A DNA stretch of 42,122 nucleotides, from NCBI GenBank assembly GCA_021849045.1, contig JAJZTK010000016.1, positions 1-42,122 of the forward strand. The letters run 5' to 3'. The stretch's first letter is position 1, and each line of letters begins with the position of its first letter. The translations under genes were made by a program, and so were the position numbers. Below are positions 34,654-42,117 of the stretch, one piece after another. The notes beneath the pieces were generated by a model. It made no database searches. It saw nothing but the letters and a program-made list of their open reading frames with translations, and was not told where the DNA came from. The DNA is from Deltaproteobacteria bacterium. GTDB taxonomy: Bacteria; Desulfobacterota; Desulfuromonadia; Geobacterales; DSM-12255.

Positions 34654-36024
34654 ATGGGGAAAGAGAAGTTTACGGACAAGTTCATTGCGAACCTCAAGCC
34701 GGCTGGCAAGATTCAGGACATTCGGGAGGGGGACGGTTTTGGTGTCCGCGTTCTACCGTCCGGCATCAAGACGTTCTTCTTTCTCTACACCTTTGACGGC
34801 AAGCGCCGCTTTCTCAACCTTGGACATTACGGCACCGGCAACAATGGCGGCCTCACCCTCGCAGAGGCACGGAAGAAGTACAACGCTGCAAAGACGAAGT
34901 ACGACGGTGGCGTTGACCCACTAGGGGAGAAGGAACTTGCCCATATCGAGCGCAAGCGCACCCCTTTTGTTGCTGACTTCGTGGATGAGTACATCAACCG
35001 TCACGCCAAGGAGCACAACCGGGGGTGGAAGGAGATAGAGCGGGCACTGAAAGCCGAGATCGTTTCCAGATGGGGAAGGCGGAAAATAACGGATATTCGA
35101 CGCAGGGACTTGGTGGTGGTCCTGGACGAGATCATTGAACGTGGAGCGCCGGTCATGGCGAACAGGGTGCTGGCCTATACCCGTAAGCTGTTCTCCTATG
35201 CCGTCAAGCGTGACGTTCTGGAAGCGAATCCGTTCATGGGGATGGATAGGCCCGCGAAGGAGAGCGGCCGGGAGCGAGCACTATCCGCCAACGAGATCAA
35301 GACTCTTTGGGCCAACCTGGACAGCGCCAGAATGAGCGACAGCATCAAGCGCGCCCTGAAGCTCATTCTGGTCACGGCGCAACGACCGGGCGAAGTGATC
35401 GGGTTACACCGCAGCGAGATTGACGGCCAATGGTGGACGATCCCCGCCGAACGGTCGAAGAACAAGCAGGCGCACCGGGTATTTCTCTCACCGCTGGCCC
35501 TGGAACTGATTGGTGACAGGGATGGGTATATCTTCGAGTCTCCCGCCAACCCTGGCGTCGATGCAGAGGGGAAGCAACTCCCACCAACTCATTACGAAGT
35601 CCGCACCATGACCCGCGACATCAAGGCAAATTTGCCCCACACCCCCGAAAGCACGGTTGAAGACCGGCTGAAGATTGCCCACTTCACCCCGCACGACCTG
35701 AGACGGACGGCTGCAACCTGCATGGCGGAAATAGGGATTGCAGGTGACATTATCGACCGGGTACAGAATCACATCACGAAGCAGAAGCAGGGCGTTGGCC
35801 ACATCTACAACCGCTACTCGTATGATCGTGAGAAGCAGGCAGCTCTAGAGGAGCTGGAAATCAAGATATCCTGCATCCTTGCCGGCAAGGAGTACCGGAA
35901 CCGCCGCGAACGAGAAGAGGATGCGGCGAAATCGGCTGCTGAACAGGAAAACAATAGCACCGGCAAACAGTCTGCCACGGTCACGCCAATATCAGCAGGC
36001 CGAAAGGGAAGGAAGGTGGCATGA
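34654..36024 (+). CDS. Tyrosine recombinase integrase (P4-type)
   Basis: A 456-residue integrase. An N-terminal DUF4102-like arm-binding domain (about 1-95, LKPAGKIQDIREGDGFGVRV) precedes a core-binding domain (about 100-195) and the catalytic domain. Catalytic residues: Arg244 (TAQRPGEVIGL), His347 and Arg350 (HDLRRTAAT), and Tyr385 (HIYNRYSY). The start at 34654 follows GGAGGGGGTGACACC; an upstream in-frame ATG at 34564 overlaps the arm repeats. It mediates integration at the tRNA-Ser. The C-terminal 60 residues are a charged extension. The next gene overlaps by ATGA. Confidence 0.95.
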   Translation: MGKEKFTDKFIANLKPAGKIQDIREGDGFGVRVLPSGIKTFFFLYTFDGKRRFLNLGHYGTGNNGGLTLAEARKKYNAAKTKYDGGVDPLGEKELAHIERKRTPFVADFVDEYINRHAKEHNRGWKEIERALKAEIVSRWGRRKITDIRRRDLVVVLDEIIERGAPVMANRVLAYTRKLFSYAVKRDVLEANPFMGMDRPAKESGRERALSANEIKTLWANLDSARMSDSIKRALKLILVTAQRPGEVIGLHRSEIDGQWWTIPAERSKNKQAHRVFLSPLALELIGDRDGYIFESPANPGVDAEGKQLPPTHYEVRTMTRDIKANLPHTPESTVEDRLKIAHFTPHDLRRTAATCMAEIGIAGDIIDRVQNHITKQKQGVGHIYNRYSYDREKQAALEELEIKISCILAGKEYRNRREREEDAAKSAAEQENNSTGKQSATVTPISAGRKGRKVA

Positions 36025-36665
36025 ATACCAACAAGACCTTTGTCGCAGTGGGAGTCACGGACGCGGCGGAGTTGCTTGCCTGGAGGTTGCCACCCAAGAA
36101 TCGGGCTGCTTTACTGAAGGCTGTCAGCCTGGAGGAAGGTGAACCCGCAGCAGTGAGGTTTCTGGAGAGCATGGAGCATGCTATCCGTTCCGCCTTGTGG
36201 CGTGAAGACCTGAAGTCGCACCGGGCTGAGGTCAAGTTGGCATTGCTGAAAACAGCGGAGCAAGGCAAGGCACTCCTTGACGCACTCGACCAGATGCCGG
36301 AAGCCGGCCGGGCGTATTTCCGTCATGCAGGCATGCTGCTGGCCACCGCAAGAGAAAAGGCCTCCGAGGTATGGATGGTGACAGAACGTGCGGCCCTGCA
36401 AGCAAACAACGATCTTTCTGGACGGGGAGACGATCACGACAGTAACCCCGCCATTCTCGCAGCTGACATTGCACAAGCTATGCAGCAAGTTGGCATCAAG
36501 CCATCCTTGACCCGGCCCAAATACGACAAGGCCGGCAACCTGAGCGAACCACCTTTCTGGACCGTGACGACTATCTGTTTCCACCTTGCCGGGTTCCCCC
36601 ACAAAGACCCTTACCCTCACATGCGGGACGGACTCAAGCACGTCACCATTGGTTGCGAAGATTAG
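36021..36665 (+). CDS. Hypothetical protein in the integrase operon
   Basis: A 214-residue soluble protein overlapping the integrase by ATGA, so it is co-translated. The first 120 residues are helix-rich (AELLAWRLPPKNRAALLKA); the C-terminal part is different (PSLTRPKYDKAGNLSEPPFW). I recognise no domain. It may modulate integration or excision by position, but nothing in the sequence shows it. Confidence 0.75.
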   Translation: MNTNKTFVAVGVTDAAELLAWRLPPKNRAALLKAVSLEEGEPAAVRFLESMEHAIRSALWREDLKSHRAEVKLALLKTAEQGKALLDALDQMPEAGRAYFRHAGMLLATAREKASEVWMVTERAALQANNDLSGRGDDHDSNPAILAADIAQAMQQVGIKPSLTRPKYDKAGNLSEPPFWTVTTICFHLAGFPHKDPYPHMRDGLKHVTIGCED

Positions 36666-36752
36666 CCGCATTCCCCCCGAATCCCCGCAACGCTACAACT
36701 GACGGTCGTTTCACTATCCTTCATGACATAACACATCGTCATGGAGGTACCA

Positions 36753-36956
36753 ATGAAGCGCCAAGCTGTAGCATCCCACCAAACCATCTACCGCAACATC
36801 GACCTTGACCGGATCACCGGATTATCCCGGACGACTCGCTGGCGGCTTGAGCGAGACGGCCAGTTTCCCGCGCGCCGTTCATTGACCGGAAGCCGGGCTG
36901 TTGGCTGGCTGGCCGAAGAGGTGGACGCCTGGATTGCTGGCCGTTTGGCCGCATAG
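36753..36956 (+). CDS. AlpA-like DNA-binding regulator
   Basis: A 67-residue protein with a MerR/AlpA-type helix-turn-helix (ITGLSRTTRWRLERDGQFP) and the usual WLAEEVDAWI C-terminus. AlpA proteins activate integrase or excision genes in P4-type elements. The start at 36753 has GGAGG 5 bases upstream; ATG 36741 abuts that site and is unlikely. The position in the rightward operon, before the replication-type genes, fits. Confidence 0.88.
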   Translation: MKRQAVASHQTIYRNIDLDRITGLSRTTRWRLERDGQFPARRSLTGSRAVGWLAEEVDAWIAGRLAA

Positions 36957-36965
36957 GGGGCGGAC

Positions 36966-37202
36966 ATGCGACCATCGACCATCGAGACCCAGAACATTGA
37001 CCTTGCCGCCACCATCCAAGCCGTAACCGGGACGGAGCCAACCATTACCCAAGGCGGACCCCTGGCCACCTTCACCTTTCCCGCAGCTCAGATCGTCAAG
37101 GACGTGCTCGTTGGCTACGAGACCGGCCTACAGATCGAGGCCCGGCGGCTGTTGGCTACGCGCAACCAGTTATTCCGCCGGTTGAGAGGGGGGCGGGCAT
37201 GA
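36966..37202 (+). CDS. Small hypothetical protein (DUF5659-like)
   Basis: A 78-residue protein with a TFTFP...VLVGYETGLQIEARR pattern that recalls DUF5659 phage proteins, which have no known function. It lies 9 bases after the AlpA gene and overlaps the next by 4 bases (ATGA at 37199). Confidence in expression is good; the family is tentative. Confidence 0.6.
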   Translation: MRPSTIETQNIDLAATIQAVTGTEPTITQGGPLATFTFPAAQIVKDVLVGYETGLQIEARRLLATRNQLFRRLRGGRA

Positions 37203-37660
37203 GCGAGCTTACCGGCACCCCCGCAGGATTCAACCTTCGCCCGATACGAAAACGGCTGGGAAAACGCGGTGACAGCAAGTTGCCACCATCCCCCCCATTT
37301 GAATCACTCGTGGACTTCACGCCCTGGCAGACGCGCCCCTTGCCGTACTTCAGCACCGTCCCTGAACAGCGGTGGAAGGATAACCCGGCATGGTCCGGGC
37401 TCTCGTGGCAAGACAAAGGCCTGTTCATGATTCTCTGTGATTGGTGTTGGCTGTACGGCGGCGCGATCCGCACGGACGATTTACCCACCATTGCAAGAGC
37501 AATCAGGATCGACCCGGCTGAGTTGCAACAGGCGGTGGATAGGTTGCTTGACGCTGACCTGTTTTATGAGATTCAGGGCCGGCTGGTTCAACTGGAGTTG
37601 AGAGAGCAACAGATCGTGACTGCTCATGACCGGGGGGCTTCAGGGGACGTTCCCATATGA
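37199..37660 (+). CDS. DUF1376-like phage replication-region protein
   Basis: A 153-residue protein overlapping the preceding one by ATGA. Residues about 45-140 (PLPYFSTVPEQRWKDNPAW, LSWQDKGLFMILCDWCW, IRTDDLPTIARAIRI) match the winged-helix DUF1376/YdaU pattern found in phage replication initiators. It lacks the longer C-terminal part of those proteins, so it may be a short variant. It precedes the hairpin and hexamer region at 37685. Confidence 0.68.
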   Translation: MSELTGTPAGFNLRPIRKRLGKRGDSKLPPSPPFESLVDFTPWQTRPLPYFSTVPEQRWKDNPAWSGLSWQDKGLFMILCDWCWLYGGAIRTDDLPTIARAIRIDPAELQQAVDRLLDADLFYEIQGRLVQLELREQQIVTAHDRGASGDVPI

Positions 37661-37684
37661 TCTTAGCCTTTCCTCGCAACAACC

Positions 37685-37724
37685 AGACTTAGAGCTATAC
37701 CAGATAAGACTTAGACTTAGACTA
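37685..37724 (+). repeat. AGACTT hexamer repeats
   Basis: AGACTT at 37685, 37707 and 37713, then AGACTA at 37719; the last three are tandem with no gap. They lie just upstream of the alternative hairpins and the nuclease gene. They could be a protein-binding site or a small origin iteron, but the number and spacing do not settle this. Confidence 0.5.
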
Positions 37725-37728
37725 GCAC

Positions 37729-37767
37729 GCGGGCTGCAAACGCGGCCCGCACATGCGGGTAAGGAGA
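37729..37767 (+). promoter_or_regulatory. Two mutually exclusive hairpins before the nuclease ribosome binding site
   Basis: GCGGGC (37729-37734) can pair with GCCCGC (37745-37750); alternatively CCCGC (37746-37750) can pair with GCGGG (37755-37759) around a four-base ACAT loop. They share bases 37746-37750, so only one can form. The second ends directly beside AAGGAG (37761-37766). This is the layout of an attenuator or translational switch, but there is no T-run. Confidence 0.5.
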
Positions 37768-37774
37768 CACCACA

Positions 37775-38305
37775 ATGACATCATCAGCAATCACCACCAA
37801 CCACGCACCCGCCACCTTCAATGAAGCCGGTTGGCAGGAACGAAAGCGGTTCCTGGGCAACACGGCAGAGGAAGCATTTGAAATCGTGGCAGCGGCCAAG
37901 GGCATTGCCTTTGAACGCCTGGGGATGGATCGGCAAAGCCCGCTGACATACCGCAATCTGCACCCGTATATCACCAAACGCCCTGACTACCTGTGTCAGC
38001 GCGCCGGCAAGTCCTACTTCATGGAAGTGAAGGGAACCGGGACAGATGGCGTCGTCAAGATCAAGCTGGACTCCCTGGAGGTGGGCCGGTTCTGGTCGAC
38101 GCTCCACCCGGTCAACTTTTTCCTGTTCGACTCAACCCGGAAACAGTGGGCAATCATCGACATTGATGAGGTGTTGGCGATTATCCATCGGAACCGGCTC
38201 ACCACCACCTGCTTCAATGACGGCAACCAGTTCTACCCGGTACCGCGAGACTGCTTCTCCTGGCAACAGATGCCAGATACGGCAGCAAATCAACAGGCCG
38301 CATAG
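37775..38305 (+). CDS. PD-(D/E)XK-type nuclease-like protein
   Basis: A 176-residue protein with the core pattern of a PD-(D/E)XK nuclease: RPDYL (Asp71) followed by FMEVKG (Glu84 and Lys86), spaced as in Holliday-junction-resolvase and VRR-type nucleases. Flanking segments (FLGNTAEEAFEIVAAAKG, FFLFDSTRKQW) resemble the fold. The start at 37775 follows TAAGGAGA. It is preceded by alternative hairpins. A role in element replication, resolution or defence is possible; activity cannot be shown. Confidence 0.7.
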   Translation: MTSSAITTNHAPATFNEAGWQERKRFLGNTAEEAFEIVAAAKGIAFERLGMDRQSPLTYRNLHPYITKRPDYLCQRAGKSYFMEVKGTGTDGVVKIKLDSLEVGRFWSTLHPVNFFLFDSTRKQWAIIDIDEVLAIIHRNRLTTTCFNDGNQFYPVPRDCFSWQQMPDTAANQQAA

Positions 38306-38336
38306 ATACAAACCCCAGCCCGGCACCGTCTGGCAC

Positions 38337-38478
38337 GAAGGCCACAATGAACACCACGACGAACAGCACACGGGGGATGATCATAACTATCCGCCAGCAC
38401 AGCGAATATCAGAACCCGAACAACCACGAAGAGCACAATGAACCGCACAGCGAAGCCCACACGGGCAAAGGAGACCAG
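38337..38478 (+). repeat. Imperfect direct repeat in the leader of the next gene
   Basis: The stretch around 38337-38377 (GAAGGCCACAATGAACACCA) recurs imperfectly about 101 bases later near 38438-38478 (GAAGAGCACAATGAACCGCA), both followed by ACACGGG. The first copy contains an ATG at 38347 that opens the same frame as the next gene. It looks like a duplicated leader. Confidence 0.4.
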
Positions 38479-38481
38479 ACC

Positions 38482-38769
38482 ATGATGATCCCCATTCACG
38501 ACGGCAAGCAAGACCTGATGATTAGCAGCGACCTGTACAGCTTCACCCTCTGCGAGAAGCGCACGAGAGAGGGGGTCGTAATATGGGAGGCAACCAAGTG
38601 GTTTACCAACCTGGATGTCCTGTGTGGCCACCTTCTGCGCTCCAAACTCCGCAATAGTGACGCGCAGTCCATTACTGAACTCAGTGCGGACCTTGAACGG
38701 GCAAAGCAAGAGTTGAGCGATTTATGGACATGTGACCCGGCGAAGATTATGCCGCGTCGCGCAGCGTAA
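38482..38769 (+). CDS. Conserved phage-type hypothetical protein
   Basis: A 95-residue protein from ATG 38482, which has AAAGGAGA 8 bases upstream; an upstream ATG at 38347 would add a low-complexity His/Asn-rich stretch. The core (DLMISSDLYSFTLCEKR, WFTNLDVLCGHLLRSKLR, SITELSADLERAKQEL) resembles small phage proteins of unknown function with a strand-helix arrangement. Last gene of the rightward run; no clear terminator. Confidence 0.7.
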   Translation: MMIPIHDGKQDLMISSDLYSFTLCEKRTREGVVIWEATKWFTNLDVLCGHLLRSKLRNSDAQSITELSADLERAKQELSDLWTCDPAKIMPRRAA

Positions 38770-39005
38770 GCCTGGGGAAACGGGTTTTCCAGCTTTAGAC
38801 ATACTCAGACCTACTAGGGCCGGTGCTGAACATGGCCGGCCCGGATACAAAAACAGGGGGGGCGTTGGCGAGATAGAAATACCTCTCCGTGTGGGCGGGC
38901 TTCCTGGATTCTCTACCACATAATATTTCTATTAATAAAACATACTCTATTAGTTATATATACTACTGCACTGGCCGTGCCAATCTACCCGCCCCCGCAG
39001 TGAGC
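38770..39005. other. Convergent gap with hairpin and AT-rich tract
   Basis: No gene. GGGCCGG (38817-38823) and CCGGCCC (38836-38842) form a perfect 7-base stem with a 12-base loop. From about 38921 to 38970 the sequence is strongly AT-rich. It lies where rightward and leftward element genes meet and could hold terminators for both, although the T-runs are poor. Confidence 0.5.
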
Positions 39006-39206
39006 TTACTTGTCGTCACGCTGCTTCCCTAACCCTGCCAGCCTAAACGAGAAAAAGAACACCAGAATTGACGCAATCAGCATTAGAACATCAAACCATA
39101 GCGCGGTCGTTCCTCTGCTGCGCAGAACAGGATCAACGCGCGTCGAAATCAATCCAATTACCCAGAGTCCAACCAAAGACATAACAACGGCTTTAACCAC
39201 CTTCAT
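39006..39206 (-). CDS. Small membrane protein, two helices
   Basis: A 66-residue protein with two hydrophobic segments (about 4-22 and 37-56) and a basic, charged C-terminus (GLGKQRDDK). The start at 39206 has GGGGGAG upstream. It has no domain I recognise. Size and position in a phage-like element would suit a holin or lysis-linked protein, but this is only suggestive. Confidence 0.6.
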   Translation of the reverse strand: MKVVKAVVMSLVGLWVIGLISTRVDPVLRSRGTTALWFDVLMLIASILVFFFSFRLAGLGKQRDDK

Positions 39207-39244
39207 GTTTCGTCTCCCCCATATCGCTCGCCTTATCCAGCATG

Positions 39245-39592
39245 TCAGAATGAGATGAGAACGGCGTTCCCCTTTGCCGTCTCAACCGGGACGACCCGCA
39301 ATCGGATTAGATCGGACTCGCTTTTCGTGTCCCCCTTGTCCCTGATCAAGCAGTAAATCTCATAGCCCATGTCGCCAGACGGAGCGATACGCCCCAATCC
39401 ACTGCTGAGTTTAAAGGCCGGCACAAAGAGCACATCCCATAGACGGGCGTCCTCTTCCTGGTAGCCCTGGCGGTCGCTGTCGTCGTCTCCCCACTCGACG
39501 CATTTATCCCAAACTTCTTCAGATAGATAAACAGGGCAGGAGAAGCCCGCCTCATAAGCCGTTGATGTTACATCGATAAATTGAGATTCCAT
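39245..39592 (-). CDS. DUF6573-like protein
   Basis: A 115-residue protein. The run DVTSTAYEAGFSCPVYLSEE, WDKCVEW and EEDARLWDVLFVPAFKL matches the DUF6573 family seen in plasmids and integrative elements; function unknown. The start at 39592 has GAGG 5 bases upstream; ATG 39613 is an alternative that overlaps the stop of the neighbour. Adjacent genes on the same strand suggest an operon. Confidence 0.72.
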   Translation of the reverse strand: MESQFIDVTSTAYEAGFSCPVYLSEEVWDKCVEWGDDDSDRQGYQEEDARLWDVLFVPAFKLSSGLGRIAPSGDMGYEIYCLIRDKGDTKSESDLIRLRVVPVETAKGNAVLISF

Positions 39593-39612
39593 TTTTGCCT
39601 CAAACCACTCCA

Positions 39613-40029
39613 TCACTTATACTTAGAAAGTTCCATCCTTGCGGCTTGGAGTTCTTGTTTCAGCTTTTCATTAACTTCTAAACTCACCTTGATAGAAGCG
39701 TTATAATCTTCGATTGATGCAGATATTTTTTTAGCAGATTTATCTCGGGCTGCCTCTTTTGATTGGCCACACCTCTCTGCCAAGTCAACGCTTTCAGCAA
39801 TGTCAAGCGTTGCAGTTAGCTGGGTTCTTTGAAGAGCGCGGTAGGCGATGCGTATCATGAATTCATTCGAGGCAATAACATCTTCATAAGAAGTAACCTT
39901 TTTTTGCCAATAATCCTTTGGGAATACTGCTTTTTGAAAGGCTTCTGTCTTTCTAAGTTCATTGGCTCCCACAGCCGCCAGCACTAAGAGAACAATCAAA
40001 ATAAAACGATTCATAGAAGAACGCCCCAT
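39613..40029 (-). CDS. Membrane-anchored coiled-coil protein
   Basis: A 138-residue protein from ATG 40029 (CAGGTG just upstream); ATG 40014 is an alternative. Residues about 7-22 are hydrophobic (FILIVLLVLAAVGA), followed by a charged helix-rich body and a C-terminal coiled coil (about 95-138, LEVNEKLKQELQAARMEL). It resembles phage spanin or Rz-like proteins by layout, but no family is certain. It overlaps the next gene's alternative start. Confidence 0.6.
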   Translation of the reverse strand: MGRSSMNRFILIVLLVLAAVGANELRKTEAFQKAVFPKDYWQKKVTSYEDVIASNEFMIRIAYRALQRTQLTATLDIAESVDLAERCGQSKEAARDKSAKKISASIEDYNASIKVSLEVNEKLKQELQAARMELSKYK

Positions 40030-40067
40030 AAAAACACCTGAGCAGTAAAAAGGATTACGCGACAAAC

Positions 40068-40110
40068 AAAAAGCCCACTCAGAACGCAATTCTGCATCCG
40101 AGCGGGCTTT
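40068..40110 (-). terminator. Rho-independent terminator of the Cys-rich gene
   Basis: Read on the minus strand: AAAGCCCGCTC pairs with GAGTGGGCTTT (one G-T pair) around a loop with an inner AGAA/TTCT stem, then TTTTT. This ends transcription of the leftward genes from 40533 and above, so 40029 downwards may need its own promoter. Confidence 0.75.
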
Positions 40111-40254
40111 CCGGGGCCTGGGCATGCTCACCGGGGCGGCAAAGTACCTGCACACCCTGTGCATACCACAGTTTTGTTTCATGATCAAATTTTTATTGAT
40201 GAGAGATGGGGGGGCGGCTGGCATGTACGAGCGCGGCTCTGCGTGATGATCGAG

Positions 40255-40533
40255 CTACCCGTAGTAGACGTACCGGCGGTATGCGGCACATTCACGCCCG
40301 GTGCTGGAACAGTAGAGAATTGCAGCCGCTTCGCATGTCTTGCAAGGAGGGTCATTGAAGTGCACTGTTACCTGCTGGTCGACACCCCCCAGGTAAGTAT
40401 AGAAGCCCATCAACTGCCTGTCAGCGGCGAGATATTCGCGCTTCGCCTGCTTGGCGTCTGCCTGGGTGTGGCCACGGAGCGCAAGCCACAAGCGTGCGCG
40501 TCGGCATATCTGCTCCTTGGTCGTAAGTTCCAT
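40255..40533 (-). CDS. Cys-rich phage-type small protein
   Basis: A 92-residue protein starting at ATG 40533. The N-terminal half is helical and charged (QICRRARLWLALRGH, QAKREYLAADRQLMG); the C-terminal half has CKTCEAAAILYC and a later Cys, a possible zinc knuckle. I do not recognise the family. An in-frame upstream region to 40731 exists but is proline/arginine-rich and unlikely to be translated. Confidence 0.6.
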   Translation of the reverse strand: MELTTKEQICRRARLWLALRGHTQADAKQAKREYLAADRQLMGFYTYLGGVDQQVTVHFNDPPCKTCEAAAILYCSSTGRECAAYRRYVYYG

Positions 40534-40661
40534 GCCGCCACGGTAACGGGCCGGGGCATGTGGGGGAAGTAGGCTGCGGCGGGAAAATCTGCACCCCATC
40601 TGGGGGGAAGGCTGACCTTCATGCGGGGGTATACTGCGCGCGCAACAAGGAGGGGGCCGGA

Positions 40662-41315
40662 TTACGGCAAGTCCCCGCTGCCGGTGCCGAAGCGTATGGC
40701 CGAGTTTTCCGGCGCCATGGTGCCGTCCCAATTGAGGCCGTTACGCCAGTTAGAGACGCCATTGCTGATGCCGTTCCAGCCGCCCAGCTTGCGATAGGTA
40801 GCACCACCAGCTCCAACCAGCGCACCAATCGCGCTGCCATACAATCCGCTAGTAAACGCGCTGTTGTTCGCGTCGATCTGTGCTTGGTTGAGCTGACGAG
40901 AGAGCGCGTTGCCCTCGCTGCTGACCAGCGCCGCGTTTACGTTGGGCATCGTGCCGGAGATGGTATCGGAGAGTCCCCGGATCGCCCCTATGCGCGCATT
41001 CTCAATATTCTGAGAATCTTGCGGCGCAGCCATTGCCGCCGTAGTACCTGCCGCGCGCCACGCTTCCCGCGCTTTACCCGTATTCGGGTTGGCGATGGAG
41101 GCCGCCGGGGTGATGGTCGCAAGCGCGTCGGCACGTGATCGACCAAGCGCGGCCAATTTCTGCTCAAAGTCGGGCTTGGCGAGCGACTCCATAAACTGAT
41201 TCTCAAAGGTCCGGCCGTGGTTTGTCCACCAGTTCCATTGTTCGGCTAGAACGCGCTTTGCCGACCGTTCTTCCTGCGTGTACTGGAGGTTGCCTTGACC
41301 GTCCACATAAGGCAT
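40662..41315 (-). CDS. Candidate phage virion or internal protein
   Basis: A 217-residue protein with AGGAG upstream of ATG 41315. An N-terminal charged helical region (EERSAKRVLAEQWNWW) is followed by an Ala/Asn/Ser-rich middle and a Gly-rich stretch (YGSAIGALVGAGGATY) that may insert in a membrane. Composition recalls podovirus internal or ejection proteins, but no family is certain. It is the only virion-like gene seen in the element. Confidence 0.55.
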   Translation of the reverse strand: MPYVDGQGNLQYTQEERSAKRVLAEQWNWWTNHGRTFENQFMESLAKPDFEQKLAALGRSRADALATITPAASIANPNTGKAREAWRAAGTTAAMAAPQDSQNIENARIGAIRGLSDTISGTMPNVNAALVSSEGNALSRQLNQAQIDANNSAFTSGLYGSAIGALVGAGGATYRKLGGWNGISNGVSNWRNGLNWDGTMAPENSAIRFGTGSGDLP

Positions 41316-41337
41316 GTGCGACTCCTATGTCGTGGTA

Positions 41338-41487
41338 TTAAGCCGTTGCGGTTTGTCCATGGTAATGGTGCGTCAACGCTTCTTGCCAGAACTCTACATA
41401 CTCATGCGGTGAGCCCCCAACAAAGATGTTTTGGGGGCGCGGTCCGAAGCGAAATGCATAGAGCCTTGGTGATGATCCTGACGCCAT
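41338..41487 (-). CDS. Small hypothetical protein
   Basis: A 49-residue frame from ATG 41487 with AAGGAAA just upstream. It lies between the virion-like gene and the KilA-N gene on the same strand with short gaps, so it is likely expressed. Content is FRFGPRPQNIFVGGSPHEY then an acidic/His end. No known domain. Confidence 0.45.
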   Translation of the reverse strand: MASGSSPRLYAFRFGPRPQNIFVGGSPHEYVEFWQEALTHHYHGQTATA

Positions 41488-41510
41488 TTTCCTTACTGTG
41501 ACACCCTCCG

Positions 41511-41864
41511 TCACTTGGTGGAAGCAGCCGCGCCTTGCGTCATGGCATCGTAAGCGCGGATTACCTGGAGGTGGAACTTGGGGCTGATCCACATGGCATA
41601 GGCGTAGACGAGTTCCTTGCAGACGAAGGTGCCAGGGGTGCTGCCACCATGGAATGAGCTAAGTGGCTGTAATTGTTCCGTGCCGGGAATTCCCGGCTTG
41701 GTGAGTTCGTCAATTAATTCGACTGTTTGGCGGTTTCTTAGCCATTCATTTGGGGCGTGGCGCTTCTCCCCACCAGCCGCCCGGTGAAGATCGTTGAGAC
41801 AATAGCGTCCCTCGTTGTCCTGCCGAATCTCCGTGTTGGCGACGATTATTACGTGACAAATCAT
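41511..41864 (-). CDS. KilA-N domain protein
   Basis: A 117-residue protein that is essentially one KilA-N domain (RYCLNDLHRAAGGEKRHAP, WLRNRQTVELIDEL, ELVYAYAMWISPKFHLQVI). KilA-N domains occur in phage and DNA-virus proteins and bind DNA. The start at 41864 is ATG; GTG 41867 is adjacent. No clear ribosome binding site. It probably acts as a regulator or antirepressor in the element. Confidence 0.85.
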   Translation of the reverse strand: MICHVIIVANTEIRQDNEGRYCLNDLHRAAGGEKRHAPNEWLRNRQTVELIDELTKPGIPGTEQLQPLSSFHGGSTPGTFVCKELVYAYAMWISPKFHLQVIRAYDAMTQGAAASTK

Positions 41865-41886
41865 CACGAAGCAAAAGCGTTGGGGG

Positions 41887-42117
41887 TCAGCACACCGGCA
41901 GGGTGGTACTGGGGCAAATTGGAAAGTTCAAAAAATCCGAGAGGCTGCATGGTCGACTATGATGCATTCCGACCCGCCCGGCCAAAAACGGGGTATGGGG
42001 GTCTCCCCCCCTGGGGGTGTCGGCCTGGAACCGGGAGCGCACCGCGCGCGGCGTGGTCAATGTGACGCGCTCGCCCATCCTGCAAGGGTTTATGGCGTTT
42101 TTCATGGGCGGTTGCAA
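41887..42117 (-). CDS. Possible small phage protein (low confidence)
   Basis: A 76-residue frame just upstream of KilA-N, with RVTLTTPRAVRSRF and FLAGRVGMHHSRP segments of the kind I associate with small proteins of P4-like elements. The opposite strand also has an open frame to the window edge, so the coding strand is uncertain. Starts at 42117 and 42105 are possible. Confidence 0.35.
   Translation of the reverse strand: MQPPMKNAINPCRMGERVTLTTPRAVRSRFQADTPRGGDPHTPFLAGRVGMHHSRPCSLSDFLNFPICPSTTLPVC

Noticed and set aside
37685-37724. CRISPR-like repeats.
   Set aside because: The hexamers are too short and tandem, without spacers. No array or cas gene is present.
40029-40224. An N-terminal extension of the coiled-coil membrane protein, with a PRKARSDAELRSEWAF segment.
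   Set aside because: That sequence is the translation of the terminator hairpin at 40068-40110, so it is probably not translated.
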